From positions 1 through 40,435 of the forward strand of contig JASBVF010000013.1 of the NCBI GenBank assembly GCA_030147525.1: 40,435 nucleotides of DNA, read 5' to 3'. Positions 25,719 to 34,216 of this stretch are shown here, in pieces; the first letter of the stretch is position 1, and every line of letters begins with the position of its first letter. Position numbers and translations under genes: made by a program. Source of the stretch: Bacteroidota bacterium (GTDB taxonomy: Bacteria; Bacteroidota; Bacteroidia; Chitinophagales; Saprospiraceae). The notes beneath the pieces were generated by a model. The model did no database searches. It saw nothing but the letters and a program-made list of their open reading frames with translations, and was not told the DNA's origin.

Positions 25719-28046
25719 ATGAAATATCAGATTCTGTTTATCGCATGGATAACAGGCCTCTTTTCCGGCATTGAAATATATGCCCAAAACTGTCATGCTA
25801 CGCTGTACGGCACCGTGACGGATGCCGAAACGAAGGATCCGGTCCCATACGCAGAGGTGTTCCTGCCCCAAACCGGACAGGGGAAAATCACCGATGAAAA
25901 GGGCCGCTTCGTATTCACCGAGCTTTGCGAAGGTAAATACACCGTCACCTGTCAGCACATTGGTTGCAGCCACCAATCCAAGAACATCAACCTGGTAGGG
26001 GAAATGAGCCTGAATTTCCAGTTGACGCACGAAACGTTCGACCTGGGAGAGGTGGTCATCATGGAAAAAGCCATCGCACCCAAGGCTGCACAGGCTGAGC
26101 GTTCCCTGGAAAACGCAGCACTCGACGCCGCCAAAGGCCAAACCCTGGGCGACATGCTGAAAAAACTTCCGGGCGTGACGACGCTCAACACGGGCGGAAC
26201 GATTTCCAAACCGGTCATCCGGGGTATGCACTCGAACCGGGTGCTGATGCTCAACAACGGCGTCAGGCAGGAAGGCCAGCAATGGGGCGCCGACCATGCT
26301 CCGGAAATCGATCCCTACATCGCCGGCAAAGTCTCCGTGGTGTACGGCGCCAACAGCGTTCGGTATGGCGCCGATGCGATTGGCGGCGTGGTGGTCGTGG
26401 AGCCTGACCCGCTGCGAACGAAAAAAGGAACCGGCGGCGAGGTTCAGTTGGCCGGTTTCAGCAATGGCAGGTCTGGGGCTTTTTCCGGTCTTTTAAATTT
26501 CAACACCGGCGGGAAAATTCCGCTGGCAGGACGTGTGCAGGGAACCCTGCGCCGGGGTGGGAACCTGCGGGCGCCGGATTATTACCTCGAAAATACCGGC
26601 GTCAGCGAAGCCAACTACGCTGCCACGCTGGGTCTTCAGCGGGAACGCTGGCAATCGGAGGTGTTTTTCAGCCAGTTTTTTACCAGGAACAGCATTTTCA
26701 AAGGCTCTCACATCGGTAACCTGACTGACCTGCAGAATGCCATCGACCGGGGCAGGCCGCTCGACGACGGTAGTTTTTCCTACGAATTGGGGCGCCCCCA
26801 GCAACGGGTTGCGCACTACCTGCTCAAGGTGAAAAACCAGCTCAAAACCGGTAGTGCGGGCAAGCTAACCCTGCAATACGCCCGGCAGTTCAACCGGCGG
26901 GAAGAGTTCGATGCGCACAAGCGTTTCAACGAAGTGCCTTCCAATTTCGATAACCCGGAGATGATGTTTGAAATCACCACCCACACCATCGACGCTGCCT
27001 GGGAACACAAAAGCTGGAGGCATTTCACCGGAAGCATCGGGGCGCAGTTGGTCGGGCAGGTGAACACCACCGACCGGGGCGGCCTGATCCCTGATTTCAA
27101 CTCCCGGACGGCAGGTATTTTCTGGATTGAACGCTGGCGGAAGTATCCTTTGCCGCTGGAATTTGAGGCCGGCGTGCGCTATGATGCCCGCTGGCTCGAC
27201 GTGGGCAACCGGGGACGGGATGTCATCGACATGCAGTTGAATTTCAATAACTTTTCAGGTACGCTCGGTGCGATTTACAAAGTGAACGACGAGTTCGACA
27301 TCCGCCTGCATGCCGGCTCGGCATGGCGGGCGCCCGGCGTCAACGAATTGTTCAGCGACGGCGTGCATCATGGTTCGGCCAGTTATGAAAAAGGCCGCAG
27401 CGACCTGAAAGCCGAGCAGGCCGTCACCACCAGCTTGACTTTCGACTTTGACAACGAACGGAACTTTTCAGCCTCCCTGTCGCTCTACCGGAATTTCATC
27501 CGGGATTTCATCTACCTCCAGCCGCAGCAACAGCCGGTGCTCACGATCAGGGGGGCTTTCCCGAGTTTCGCCTACGAACAAACGGATGCCCGCCTGACCG
27601 GACTGGACTGGAACGCAAACTGGAAGCCCATTCCGCAGTTGACGCTTACTTCTTCCGCATCCCTGCTCAGGGCCAGAAATCAGGCGGACGGCGAATGGAT
27701 CAACCTGATGCCGGCCGACCGGTTCCGGCAAGGGGTCAGATGGGAATTCGGGAAAGACCGCAAGCGGAAACAATGGCAGGAAAGTTACGCCGGGGTTTCA
27801 GCCGTTCATGTTTTCGAGCAAACACGGGCGCCTGAAAATCAGGACTTTGCACCGCCTCCACCGGCCTTCACCCTCTTCGATTTCGAAGCAGGAACCTCGC
27901 TCCAATTTGGAAACAACAAAGCCAACATCGGTTTGGCCGTTCAAAATATTTTCAACACTGCTTACCGTGACTACCTGAACCGCCTCCGCTACTACAGCGA
28001 CGAGATGGGCAGGAATGTTTCGGTTCGATTGAAAATGACTTTTTAA
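25719..28046 (+). CDS. TonB-dependent receptor, probable metal uptake
   Basis: This 775-residue outer-membrane receptor has a signal peptide (about 1-23), a CarboxypepD-regulatory-like domain (about 27-110: ATLYGTVTDAETKDPVPYAEV), a plug (about 130-230, LGDMLKKLPGVTTLNTGG, ISKPVIRGMHSNRVLMLNNG) and a barrel ending RNVSVRLKMTF. The plug contains GADHAPEIDP, which resembles a DHA-type motif I associate with ZnuD-like zinc receptors, and SVVYGANSVRYGADAIGGVV. The neighbours are a His/Cys-rich small protein (upstream) and a surface lipoprotein with HTHD (63 bp downstream). Zinc is the favoured substrate and copper an alternative. The substrate assignment is inference. Confidence 0.9.
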   Translation: MKYQILFIAWITGLFSGIEIYAQNCHATLYGTVTDAETKDPVPYAEVFLPQTGQGKITDEKGRFVFTELCEGKYTVTCQHIGCSHQSKNINLVGEMSLNFQLTHETFDLGEVVIMEKAIAPKAAQAERSLENAALDAAKGQTLGDMLKKLPGVTTLNTGGTISKPVIRGMHSNRVLMLNNGVRQEGQQWGADHAPEIDPYIAGKVSVVYGANSVRYGADAIGGVVVVEPDPLRTKKGTGGEVQLAGFSNGRSGAFSGLLNFNTGGKIPLAGRVQGTLRRGGNLRAPDYYLENTGVSEANYAATLGLQRERWQSEVFFSQFFTRNSIFKGSHIGNLTDLQNAIDRGRPLDDGSFSYELGRPQQRVAHYLLKVKNQLKTGSAGKLTLQYARQFNRREEFDAHKRFNEVPSNFDNPEMMFEITTHTIDAAWEHKSWRHFTGSIGAQLVGQVNTTDRGGLIPDFNSRTAGIFWIERWRKYPLPLEFEAGVRYDARWLDVGNRGRDVIDMQLNFNNFSGTLGAIYKVNDEFDIRLHAGSAWRAPGVNELFSDGVHHGSASYEKGRSDLKAEQAVTTSLTFDFDNERNFSASLSLYRNFIRDFIYLQPQQQPVLTIRGAFPSFAYEQTDARLTGLDWNANWKPIPQLTLTSSASLLRARNQADGEWINLMPADRFRQGVRWEFGKDRKRKQWQESYAGVSAVHVFEQTRAPENQDFAPPPPAFTLFDFEAGTSLQFGNNKANIGLAVQNIFNTAYRDYLNRLRYYSDEMGRNVSVRLKMTF

Positions 28047-28109
28047 CCAAAAAAAGATCAGGTGTGCGGAGCTTTCCGTTCACTTGAGCTTCTAAAAAAT
28101 GTTCTTACA

Positions 28110-28652
28110 ATGAAAAATCTGAAATTTCTTACAACGCTTCTCATTCTCAGCACTTTCCTTTTCACCGCCTGCGACAAGGACGACGATGGCATGGACAATG
28201 ACCAGGAACTCATTACCACCGTGCAATTAACTTTCACTGATGGCGCCGGCGCCACGCTGGTTTTCAACGTCAAAGACCTCGATGGAGATGGCGGCAACCC
28301 GCCGGTTGCGGATGAGATCAAACTGAAGGCCAGTACGGCCTATACTTTAAGCGTGAAATTCCTCGATGAAAGCGATGCGTCGCACACGCATGACATCACG
28401 GAGGAAGTTCAGGAGGAAAGTGGGGAACACCTCGTTTGTTTCACCGCCAACGGGGCCATGACTGCGCCTGCCGCTACCGACACCGATGGCAACGGAAAAC
28501 CACTCGGCCTGACGAATACACTGACGACCGGCAACGCAGGCTCCGGCAGCCTGATCGTTTCGCTGAAACACGAGCCGGACAAGTCTGCCGCAGCTCCCTG
28601 TTCCACCGGGGAAACGGACGCTGAAGTGACCTTTCCGGTGGTGATCGAATAG
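28110..28652 (+). CDS. Surface lipoprotein partner of the TonB receptor
   Basis: The start at 28110 gives MKNLKFLTTLLILSTFLFTAC (lipobox Cys 21). Right after Cys comes DKDDDG, which fits the K-(D/E)2 lipoprotein export signal known from Capnocytophaga, so it may be displayed on the cell surface. The 180-residue product is beta-rich and acidic and has a DLDGDGGNPPVADEIKLKA segment and the His motif SHTHDITEEVQEE. Similar proteins next to TonB receptors in Bacteroidota are, from memory, annotated as a type 1 periplasmic-binding-fold protein, a name I do not trust as functional evidence. It probably captures ligand for the receptor. Confidence 0.82.
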   Translation: MKNLKFLTTLLILSTFLFTACDKDDDGMDNDQELITTVQLTFTDGAGATLVFNVKDLDGDGGNPPVADEIKLKASTAYTLSVKFLDESDASHTHDITEEVQEESGEHLVCFTANGAMTAPAATDTDGNGKPLGLTNTLTTGNAGSGSLIVSLKHEPDKSAAAPCSTGETDAEVTFPVVIE

Positions 28653-28710
28653 GTTTTTAAACACTCATAGGGAACGGGGCTGTCGCAAGGCGGTCCCGTT
28701 TTTTATTGCC

Positions 28711-28718
28711 TACTTTTG
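28711..28718 (+). promoter_or_regulatory. -7-like box immediately before truA
   Basis: TACTTTTG at 28711-28718 fits TAnnTTTG and lies only 4 bases before the truA ATG, so a transcript from it would be nearly leaderless. No TTTG lies at the usual upstream distance, so this is a weak candidate. Confidence 0.35.
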
Positions 28719-28722
28719 CCCC

Positions 28723-29463
28723 ATGAAATTCCTCATCCACCTCTCCTACAAAGGCACCCGCTACCACGGCTGGCAGCGGCAGGCGAACCACCTCACCGTG
28801 CAGGAGGTGCTGGAAGATACGCTTGAAAAAATGACGGGCGCCAAAATCAACTGCATCGGTTGTGGTCGCACAGACGCCAGGGTGCATGCCAGCCAGTATT
28901 TCTGCCACATCAAAGTGGAGGAGGATTTTACCTACGACCCTGTTTTCCGCCTGAATAAAATGCTGCCGGACGACATCACCATCCATGAATTCATCCCCGC
29001 TGACTGGGACCTGCACGCCCAACACGATGCCGTGGCAAGAACTTACACTTACCGCATTCATACCCAACCCGATGCTTTCCTGAGCGAACTGAGCGCATTT
29101 TACACCAAAGAAAATCTGGATGTGGAGCGCATGCAGGCAGCCGTGGAAATCCTCGCCCGCCAGCGGGATTTCCGCTCGATGTGCCGCCACCCGGAGCTTT
29201 ACAAAACGACGATCTGCGAACTGACCGAAGCCCGGCTCGATGTTTTTGAAAATGGCAAACGCATTGAATTCACCTTCACTGCCGACCGGTTTTTGCGGTC
29301 GATGGTGCGCATTTTGGTGGGGCAAACCCTGCAAATCGGCTACGGCCGGTTGAGTTTGGAGGCGTTTGAAAATTGTTTTAAAACCGGCCAGCCGCCCGGC
29401 CGTTTAAAGCTGGCGCATCCGCAGGGGTTGTATTTGTCGGGGGTACAGTACAATTTTAAGTAG
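28723..29463 (+). CDS. truA: tRNA pseudouridine(38-40) synthase TruA
   Basis: This 246-residue protein makes pseudouridine at positions 38-40 of the tRNA anticodon arm. The catalytic Asp is Asp51 in GCGRTDARVHA. Other family markers are YKGTRYHGWQRQ at the N-terminus (about 9-20), DLHAQHDAVARTYTYRI (about 104-120) and FTADRFLRSMVRILVGQ (about 186-202). Length is typical. The TAG stop at 29461-29463 lies in the first unit of a GTAGGCGA word repeat. Confidence 0.95.
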   Translation: MKFLIHLSYKGTRYHGWQRQANHLTVQEVLEDTLEKMTGAKINCIGCGRTDARVHASQYFCHIKVEEDFTYDPVFRLNKMLPDDITIHEFIPADWDLHAQHDAVARTYTYRIHTQPDAFLSELSAFYTKENLDVERMQAAVEILARQRDFRSMCRHPELYKTTICELTEARLDVFENGKRIEFTFTADRFLRSMVRILVGQTLQIGYGRLSLEAFENCFKTGQPPGRLKLAHPQGLYLSGVQYNFK

Positions 29464-29510
29464 GCGAGTAGGCAGGTAGGCGAGTAGGCGAGTAGGCGAG
29501 TAAGTAGGCC
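29460..29510. repeat. GTAGGCGA tandem array overlapping the truA stop
   Basis: About five tandem 8-bp units near GTAGGCGA (with one GTAGGCAG) run from 29460, followed by a degenerate GTAAGTAGGCC. The truA stop codon is the TAG of the first unit. The unit is the same as that in the insertion in rnpB (15101-15296). Here only one orientation is present, with no opposing arm nearby. Confidence 0.85.
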
Positions 29511-29566
29511 AGCGGCGAATGTCTGGGCAAGTTTGCAGTATTTTTTTTGCCCGTTTGCTGCGCCTT

Positions 29567-29740
29567 TGTCATTGTCGAAGATAACCCGCAACGTCGTGAG
29601 GGCTGATAAAACGGCACTTCTCACAGCCAACTTGACGTTGCGGGTTGTCTTCGACAATGACAAGGGACAAAGGTCATTTCAAAAAAAATCCGTTTTAATC
29701 CGCCCAATCCGTGTCATCCGTGTTCCATTCCTATCATGTT
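29567..29740. repeat. Palindromic element family A, copy 1 (left outer arm missing)
   Basis: The inner arms 29567-29595 and 29634-29662 match at 28 of 29 positions and contain GTCATTGTCGAAGA and CCGCAACGTC. An outer right arm (about 29683-29738) reads AAAAATCCGTTTTAATCCGC followed by CCAATCCGTGTCATCCGTGT. No matching left outer arm is present; a GTAGGCGA array lies there instead. Related copies are at 30414-30570 and 31773-32010. Confidence 0.85.
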
Positions 29741-29803
29741 TGCTGTATAGTTTCCCGCAACTTTTCGATTTTTACGCCAATCTGTAAATCAAACTTTCAA
29801 AAC

Positions 29804-30391
29804 ATGAAATACCTGACTGTACTCCTCCCCTTCCTCATGGCCGCCAGCCTGCAAGCCCAGGACGGCGCCGCCCTGCCCTACCGGGAAATCCCCGATTACC
29901 CGGAAAGCTACACCCCCGAAACGGTGGCTGCCCGCATGATCGACGGCCTCGGCTTCCGCTACTATTGGGCAACGGAGGGCCTGCGACCCGAAGACCTGGC
30001 CTACAAACCCAGCGAAGACGCCCGTGAAACCGCTGAAACCATCGATCACATCCACGGGCTGTCAACGACCATCGTGAATTCCGTTTTGAAAAAACCGAAC
30101 GTGCGGGGCGAGGCAAAACCGGAGCTGAATTTCGAAGAAAAAAGAAAAGCCACCCTCGAAAACCTGCAAACCGCCGCCGATCTGCTGCGCTCCGGCAACG
30201 TGAAGCTGGAGGATTGCAAGATCGTGTTTCAAAACGGCGGCGATACCTCTGAATTCCCCTTCTGGAACCAGATCAACGGCCCCATCGCCGATGCGCTCTG
30301 GCATTGCGGGCAGGTGGTGTCGTTCCGGCGGGCTTCGGGAAATCCGTTTAACTCAAAGGCGAGTTTATTTAGCGGGAAGGTGAGGGACTGA
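29804..30391 (+). CDS. Exported DinB/YfiT-superfamily protein
   Basis: The start at 29804 gives MKYLTVLLPFLMAASLQAQ, a signal peptide cleaved near residue 19. The 195-residue product has the DinB/YfiT four-helix character: a His in the second helix (TAETIDHIHGLSTTIV) and the C-terminal ADALWHCGQVVSFRRASGNP motif with another metal-binding His. These proteins use three His to bind a metal and some are thiol-dependent transferases. This one is unrelated to DNA polymerase DinB despite the name. The export signal is unusual for the superfamily, although I believe similar exported members exist in Bacteroidota. Palindromic elements flank it on both sides. Confidence 0.82.
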   Translation: MKYLTVLLPFLMAASLQAQDGAALPYREIPDYPESYTPETVAARMIDGLGFRYYWATEGLRPEDLAYKPSEDARETAETIDHIHGLSTTIVNSVLKKPNVRGEAKPELNFEEKRKATLENLQTAADLLRSGNVKLEDCKIVFQNGGDTSEFPFWNQINGPIADALWHCGQVVSFRRASGNPFNSKASLFSGKVRD

Positions 30392-30413
30392 CCATTTTCA
30401 CAAACAAACTGGG

Positions 30414-30570
30414 AGGATAGGAACACGGATGACACGGATTGGGCGGATTAAAACGGATTTTTTTGAAATAACCGCTTCATCTTGTCATTGTCAAAGACAA
30501 AACTGTGTGGTATGTCAAGAGAAAAATCCGTCTTAATCCGCCCAATCCGTGTCATCCGTGTTCCTATCCT
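30414..30570. repeat. Palindromic element family A, copy 2
   Basis: Outer arms 30414-30462 and 30522-30570 are reverse complements at 48 of 49 positions. They contain ACACGGATGACACGGATTGG and GCGGATTAAAACGGATTTTT. The interior holds a degenerate trace of the inner arm seen in copies 1 and 3 (CTTGTCATTGTCAAAGACAA at 30481-30500). The element lies between the YfiT-like and amidohydrolase genes, both on the plus strand. Confidence 0.9.
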
Positions 30571-30659
30571 GTCTCGCTGGCCGTCCTAAGTGTGCCTCAT
30601 CAACCAAAATAAAACGATCAACTCCTTACCTTTGCTAACTTCCACTCAAAATAGAAAAA

Positions 30660-31760
30660 ATGCATTTCAAAAAAATCCTCTTCCTCCTCTTAGCCCCCAT
30701 CGCCCTCTTTGCCCAGCGGGGCCAACCACTCGATATCCAAATGGATTTCGAAGCCTACGACCCGCCGAGCAGCCTCGTCGTACCGGAGCATCCGGTCGTG
30801 CGGGCGAAGTTCCCGTTCATCGACGTACACAGCCACCAGTGGCGCATGGACACGGCCAACCTCGACGGGTTGGTGCAGGAAATGGACGCCATGAACATGG
30901 GCATCATGGTCAACCTGAGCGGGCGGGGCGGACGCACCCTGGCTGCCATGACCGAAAACGTGGACAAGCAGTACCCGAACCGCTTCGCCGTTTTCACTAA
31001 CATCAACCTGCGCAGCATCGACGAGCCGGACTGGACGGCGGAGACGGTGAAGCAGATCGAATTCGACGTGGCCAACGGCGCCCGTGGGCTGAAGATTTAC
31101 AAAAGCCAGGGCATGGACAACACGGACAGCAGCGGCAACCGCATCCAGATCAACGATCCCCGTATCGACCCGGTGTGGGCGAAATGCGGTGAACTGGGCA
31201 TCCCCGTGCTCATCCACGCCGCCGACCCGAAGCAGTTCTGGGAACCGCTCGACTCGCTGAACGAACGCTGGCTGGAACTGAAAACCCACCCCCGCCGCAA
31301 GCGCAGCGCCGACGATCCCGCCCCGTGGGAGACAATCATTGCGGAGCAACACGATATTTTTAGAAAACACCCGAAGACGACGTTCATCAACGCCCACCTT
31401 GGCTGGTTTGGCAGCGACCTGGCGCAACTGGGCCGCCTGCTCGATGAAATGCCGAACATGTACGTGGAGATCGGCGCCGTGATCGCCGAACTGGGCCGCC
31501 AGCCCCGCATGGCCAACTGGTTTTTTGAAAAATACCAGGACCGGGTGCTGTTCGGCAAGGACGCCTACAACCCGGACGAGTACCCGACCTACTTCCGGGT
31601 GCTGGAAACGGCGGACGAGTACTTCCCCTACTACAAGCGCTACCACGCTTTCTGGCGGATGTACGGCCTGAACCTGCCCGATGAGATTTTGAAAAAACTG
31701 TATTACAAAAATGCGCTGAAGATTATTCCGGGGTTGGATGGGTCGTTGTTTCCGGAGTGA
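30660..31760 (+). CDS. Exported amidohydrolase (amidohydrolase_2 family)
   Basis: This 366-residue protein has a signal peptide (about 1-19, LLLAPIALFAQ). The TIM-barrel metal sites are visible: His57-Ser-His59 in FIDVHSHQW, IPVLIHAADP, FINAHLGWFGSD and a late Asp in RVLFGKDAYNPDEYP. This pattern fits the amidohydrolase-related / decarboxylase-like (ACMSD-type) branch, with one or two zinc ions. GLKIYKS may supply another ligand or substrate contact. The substrate is unknown. The upstream TACCTTTG at 30627-30634 could be a -7 box. Family A palindromes lie on both sides. Confidence 0.88.
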   Translation: MHFKKILFLLLAPIALFAQRGQPLDIQMDFEAYDPPSSLVVPEHPVVRAKFPFIDVHSHQWRMDTANLDGLVQEMDAMNMGIMVNLSGRGGRTLAAMTENVDKQYPNRFAVFTNINLRSIDEPDWTAETVKQIEFDVANGARGLKIYKSQGMDNTDSSGNRIQINDPRIDPVWAKCGELGIPVLIHAADPKQFWEPLDSLNERWLELKTHPRRKRSADDPAPWETIIAEQHDIFRKHPKTTFINAHLGWFGSDLAQLGRLLDEMPNMYVEIGAVIAELGRQPRMANWFFEKYQDRVLFGKDAYNPDEYPTYFRVLETADEYFPYYKRYHAFWRMYGLNLPDEILKKLYYKNALKIIPGLDGSLFPE

Positions 31761-31772
31761 TAAATTATGGGG

Positions 31773-32010
31773 CAGGATTGGAACACGGATGACACGGATT
31801 GGACGGATTAAAACGGATTTTTTTTGAAAACTACCACCACATCTTGTCATTGTCGCAGACAACCTGCAACGTCGTGAGGGCTGTTAAAAAGACACTTCTC
31901 ACAGCCAACATGACGTTGCAGGTTGTCTTCGACAATGACAAAGGCACAGCAAGCAGACAAAAAAGTCCGTTTTAATCCGTCCAATCCGTGTCATCCGTGA
32001 TCCAATCCTG
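31773..32010. repeat. Palindromic element family A, copy 3
   Basis: Outer arms begin at about 31773 and end at 32010. They share ACACGGATGACACGGATTGG and ACGGATTAAAACGGA-type sequence with copy 2, with a few mismatches. The inner arms 31844-31873 and 31912-31940 are near complementary and close to the inner arms of copy 1, with CGTGAGGGCTG / CTCACAGCC near the loop. This is the most complete copy. It begins 12 bp after the amidohydrolase stop and ends 21 bp before the hemG start. Confidence 0.9.
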
Positions 32011-32031
32011 TCATGTCAAAAAGAAATTCCA

Positions 32032-33393
32032 ATGCAAAAACAAACCGCCATCATCGGCGCCGGCATTGCCGGGCTTTCTGCCGCTTATTGGCTCGAAAAA
32101 AAAGGCCACACCGTGCAGGTGTTTGAAAAAAACAGCCAGCCCGGCGGCGCCATTATCACCGAGCGGCAGGACGGCTTCCTCATCGACCTCGGCCCCAACA
32201 GCACACTCGAAACCTCTGAAGTGCTGAAAAACCTCGTCAATGACCTCGGCCTTGCCCCGCAACGGGTCTATGCCAACGAGGCTTCCAACAAACGTTACAT
32301 TCTGAAAAACGGGCAGCTCATGGCAGTGCCCACCTCAGCGGGGGCTTTTCTCAAAACCAAACTGTTTTCTTTTGGGGCCAAACTGCGACTGCTGAAGGAG
32401 CCGTTCATCCGGCCCACCGCCGGGGACGACATCTCGCTGGCCGACTTCGTGCGGCACCGCCTCGGGCAGGAATTCCTCGACTATGCCATCAATCCGTTCG
32501 TGGCCGGGGTGTATGCCGGCGACCCGAAAACGCTGAGCACTGCCGCCGGTTTTCCCAAACTCTACGCCCTGGAAAAGAATTACGGCAGCCTCATCCGGGG
32601 GGCCATCGGCGGCGCACGGGAGCGCAAAAAACGCAAGGAAGTCGCCAAGGATCGGGCAAAAATGTTCTCCTTCCAGAACGGCATGCAAACGATGACGGAC
32701 ACGCTGGCCGCCAAACTGAAAACGCCCGTCCTCCTCGACGCCACGATCACCGGCCTGCAAAAACAGGACGGCAAATACCAACTCACCGTGGAGCATGCCG
32801 GGCAGCAGCACCTGTACACCTTCGACTCGGTGATTCTCTGCACGCCAACGCACGTACTGGCGGGTTTGCTGAAAAACATCGCCCCGGAGCGGGTTGCGCC
32901 GCTGGCGGACGTGACCTACCCGCCGGTCTCGGTGGTTTTCACCGGCTTCAACGCTGCGGACATCGGGCGGGAACTGGACGGCTTCGGCTATTTGATCCCG
33001 GAAAAAGAAAAACGGGAAATCCTCGGCAGCATCTGGAGTTCGACGATTTTTCCGGGCCGTGCGCCGGAGGGCAAGGTGGCCTTCACGACCTTCGTCGGCG
33101 GCACCCGGCAACCGCAAAACGCCCGGCTGCCGGAGGATGAACTGGTGAAACTGGCTTTGGGTGAATTGAAATCCATCGTCGGCATTAACGGTGAGCCGGT
33201 TTTTGTAAAAGTGAAACGATGGGAGCGGGCCATCCCGCAGTACAAGCTGGGATATAAAAAAATCCAGGCCATCTTCGACGAGTTGGAAACGGAGCATCCA
33301 GGACTGTACTTTGCGGGAAATTACCGGCGGGGGATTAGTGTGGGGGATAGTGTGTTGTCGGCGCATGAAACGGTGGAGAGGGTTGAGGGATGA
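32032..33393 (+). CDS. hemG: Protoporphyrinogen/coproporphyrinogen oxidase, HemY type
   Basis: This 453-residue FAD enzyme of haem biosynthesis oxidises protoporphyrinogen IX or, in some bacteria, coproporphyrinogen III. The FAD-binding GAGIAG (9-14) is followed by GHTVQVFEKNSQPGG and the family segment DLGPNSTLETSEVLKNLVNDLGL. The C-terminus has LYFAGNYRRGISVGDSVLSAHE, the conserved FAD-contact region. No signal peptide is present; a cytoplasmic or peripheral membrane location is expected. No other haem genes are in the window. The stop codon abuts a GAGGGATTAGGGATGA word repeat (33388-33407). Confidence 0.92.
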   Translation: MQKQTAIIGAGIAGLSAAYWLEKKGHTVQVFEKNSQPGGAIITERQDGFLIDLGPNSTLETSEVLKNLVNDLGLAPQRVYANEASNKRYILKNGQLMAVPTSAGAFLKTKLFSFGAKLRLLKEPFIRPTAGDDISLADFVRHRLGQEFLDYAINPFVAGVYAGDPKTLSTAAGFPKLYALEKNYGSLIRGAIGGARERKKRKEVAKDRAKMFSFQNGMQTMTDTLAAKLKTPVLLDATITGLQKQDGKYQLTVEHAGQQHLYTFDSVILCTPTHVLAGLLKNIAPERVAPLADVTYPPVSVVFTGFNAADIGRELDGFGYLIPEKEKREILGSIWSSTIFPGRAPEGKVAFTTFVGGTRQPQNARLPEDELVKLALGELKSIVGINGEPVFVKVKRWERAIPQYKLGYKKIQAIFDELETEHPGLYFAGNYRRGISVGDSVLSAHETVERVEG

Positions 33394-33456
33394 GGGATTA
33401 GGGATGACGGGGCGGCCCTCATAGCGTATGCAATTTTGCAAAACGTGGCTTCCCAC

Positions 33457-33585
33457 ATGGCGTGGACGGGTCCCCGAGGGGATACAAAAGGGGCTTCGGG
33501 ACGTCAAAAAAGGCTGTATTTCAATGCAATATCCTTTTTCGATTTTACTGCGCTTTGTTTCCCCTCGGGGACCCGTCCACGCCAC
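33457..33585. repeat. Palindromic element family B, copy 1
   Basis: Left arm 33457-33488 and right arm 33554-33585 are near reverse complements built on GCGTGGACGGGTCCCCGAGG followed by GG(A/T)(A/T)ACAAA. A ~65-bp AT-richer spacer separates them. Two further copies lie at 36980-37113 and 37711-37840. It sits between hemG and the 33636 gene. Confidence 0.88.
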
Positions 33586-33635
33586 GTTCGTAAGTTAGCA
33601 GTGTTTTAACCAGACAAACTGAGCAATTTTCAAAA

Positions 33636-34088
33636 ATGAAATACCACAAAATCATCCTCCTCTTCCTCCTCGCCGCAACGCTCGGCCTCACCGCCCAGGC
33701 GCAGCCGCCGGACGGCTGGAAGCTGTTTGAAAAAGTAAAATTCGAGCAGCGTTTTTTCAAGGAGTTCGGCATGTTCGTCTCCTGGCCCCGCTTCGACGAC
33801 GACATCCGGGCGTGGGAGGGCAAGGAAGTGATGCTCAGCGGCTACATCATCCCGACGGCGGAGGCGTCCGGTTACGAGGGGCTGATTTTATCGAAATTCG
33901 TGTACGCCCAGTGTTTTTTCTGTGGAAAAGCGGGGTTAGGAACCGTGGCTGAGGTGCGTTTGAAAAAGAAACTCCCTGATTTCAAAATTGACAAACCTTA
34001 CGTTTTCAAAGGCAAGCTCCTGCTGAATGAAGATGATCCGGATCACCTTTGTTTTATTTTGACGGAGGGGGTGTTGATGGATTTGTAG
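33636..34088 (+). CDS. Small exported protein with CFFCG motif
   Basis: This 150-residue protein has a signal peptide (about 1-22, ending TAQAQ). The mature part is beta-rich with GKEVMLSGYIIPTAEASGYEGLILSKFVYAQCFFCGKAG, then VFKGKLLLNEDDPDHLCFIL. The layout is OB-fold-like and slightly similar to DUF3299 proteins, which also have a Cys-containing loop after a GY(I/V)(I/V)P strand, but I am not sure of that link. The paired Cys in CFFCG could bind a metal or form a disulfide. Function is unknown. Upstream is a family B palindrome; downstream the composition turns AT-rich. Confidence 0.75.
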   Translation: MKYHKIILLFLLAATLGLTAQAQPPDGWKLFEKVKFEQRFFKEFGMFVSWPRFDDDIRAWEGKEVMLSGYIIPTAEASGYEGLILSKFVYAQCFFCGKAGLGTVAEVRLKKKLPDFKIDKPYVFKGKLLLNEDDPDHLCFILTEGVLMDL

Positions 34089-34216
34089 TGGGATTTACTT
34101 GTAATAGCCAAGGCTTTCCAACCCTCTATCAAAGCTTCAAACCCAACTCGTGAAGCACCTAAAAATATAAATTGAGGTAATACACTGACGCTAAAGTGCT
34201 ACCAGAAGAAACACAT

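Noticed and set aside
29804-30391. Reading the DinB-superfamily protein as a second DNA polymerase IV
   Set aside because: It shares only the family name; it has a signal peptide and a metal-binding helical bundle, no polymerase motifs.
29564-32010. Attenuators or riboswitches for the adjacent genes
   Set aside because: The same sequence precedes unrelated genes in several copies, so it is better explained as a dispersed repeat than as a ligand-specific leader.
30690-33585. Two long minus-strand frames (30690-31862 and 32335-33585)
   Set aside because: Both are antisense to well-identified genes (amidohydrolase, hemG) and extend into palindromic repeats.
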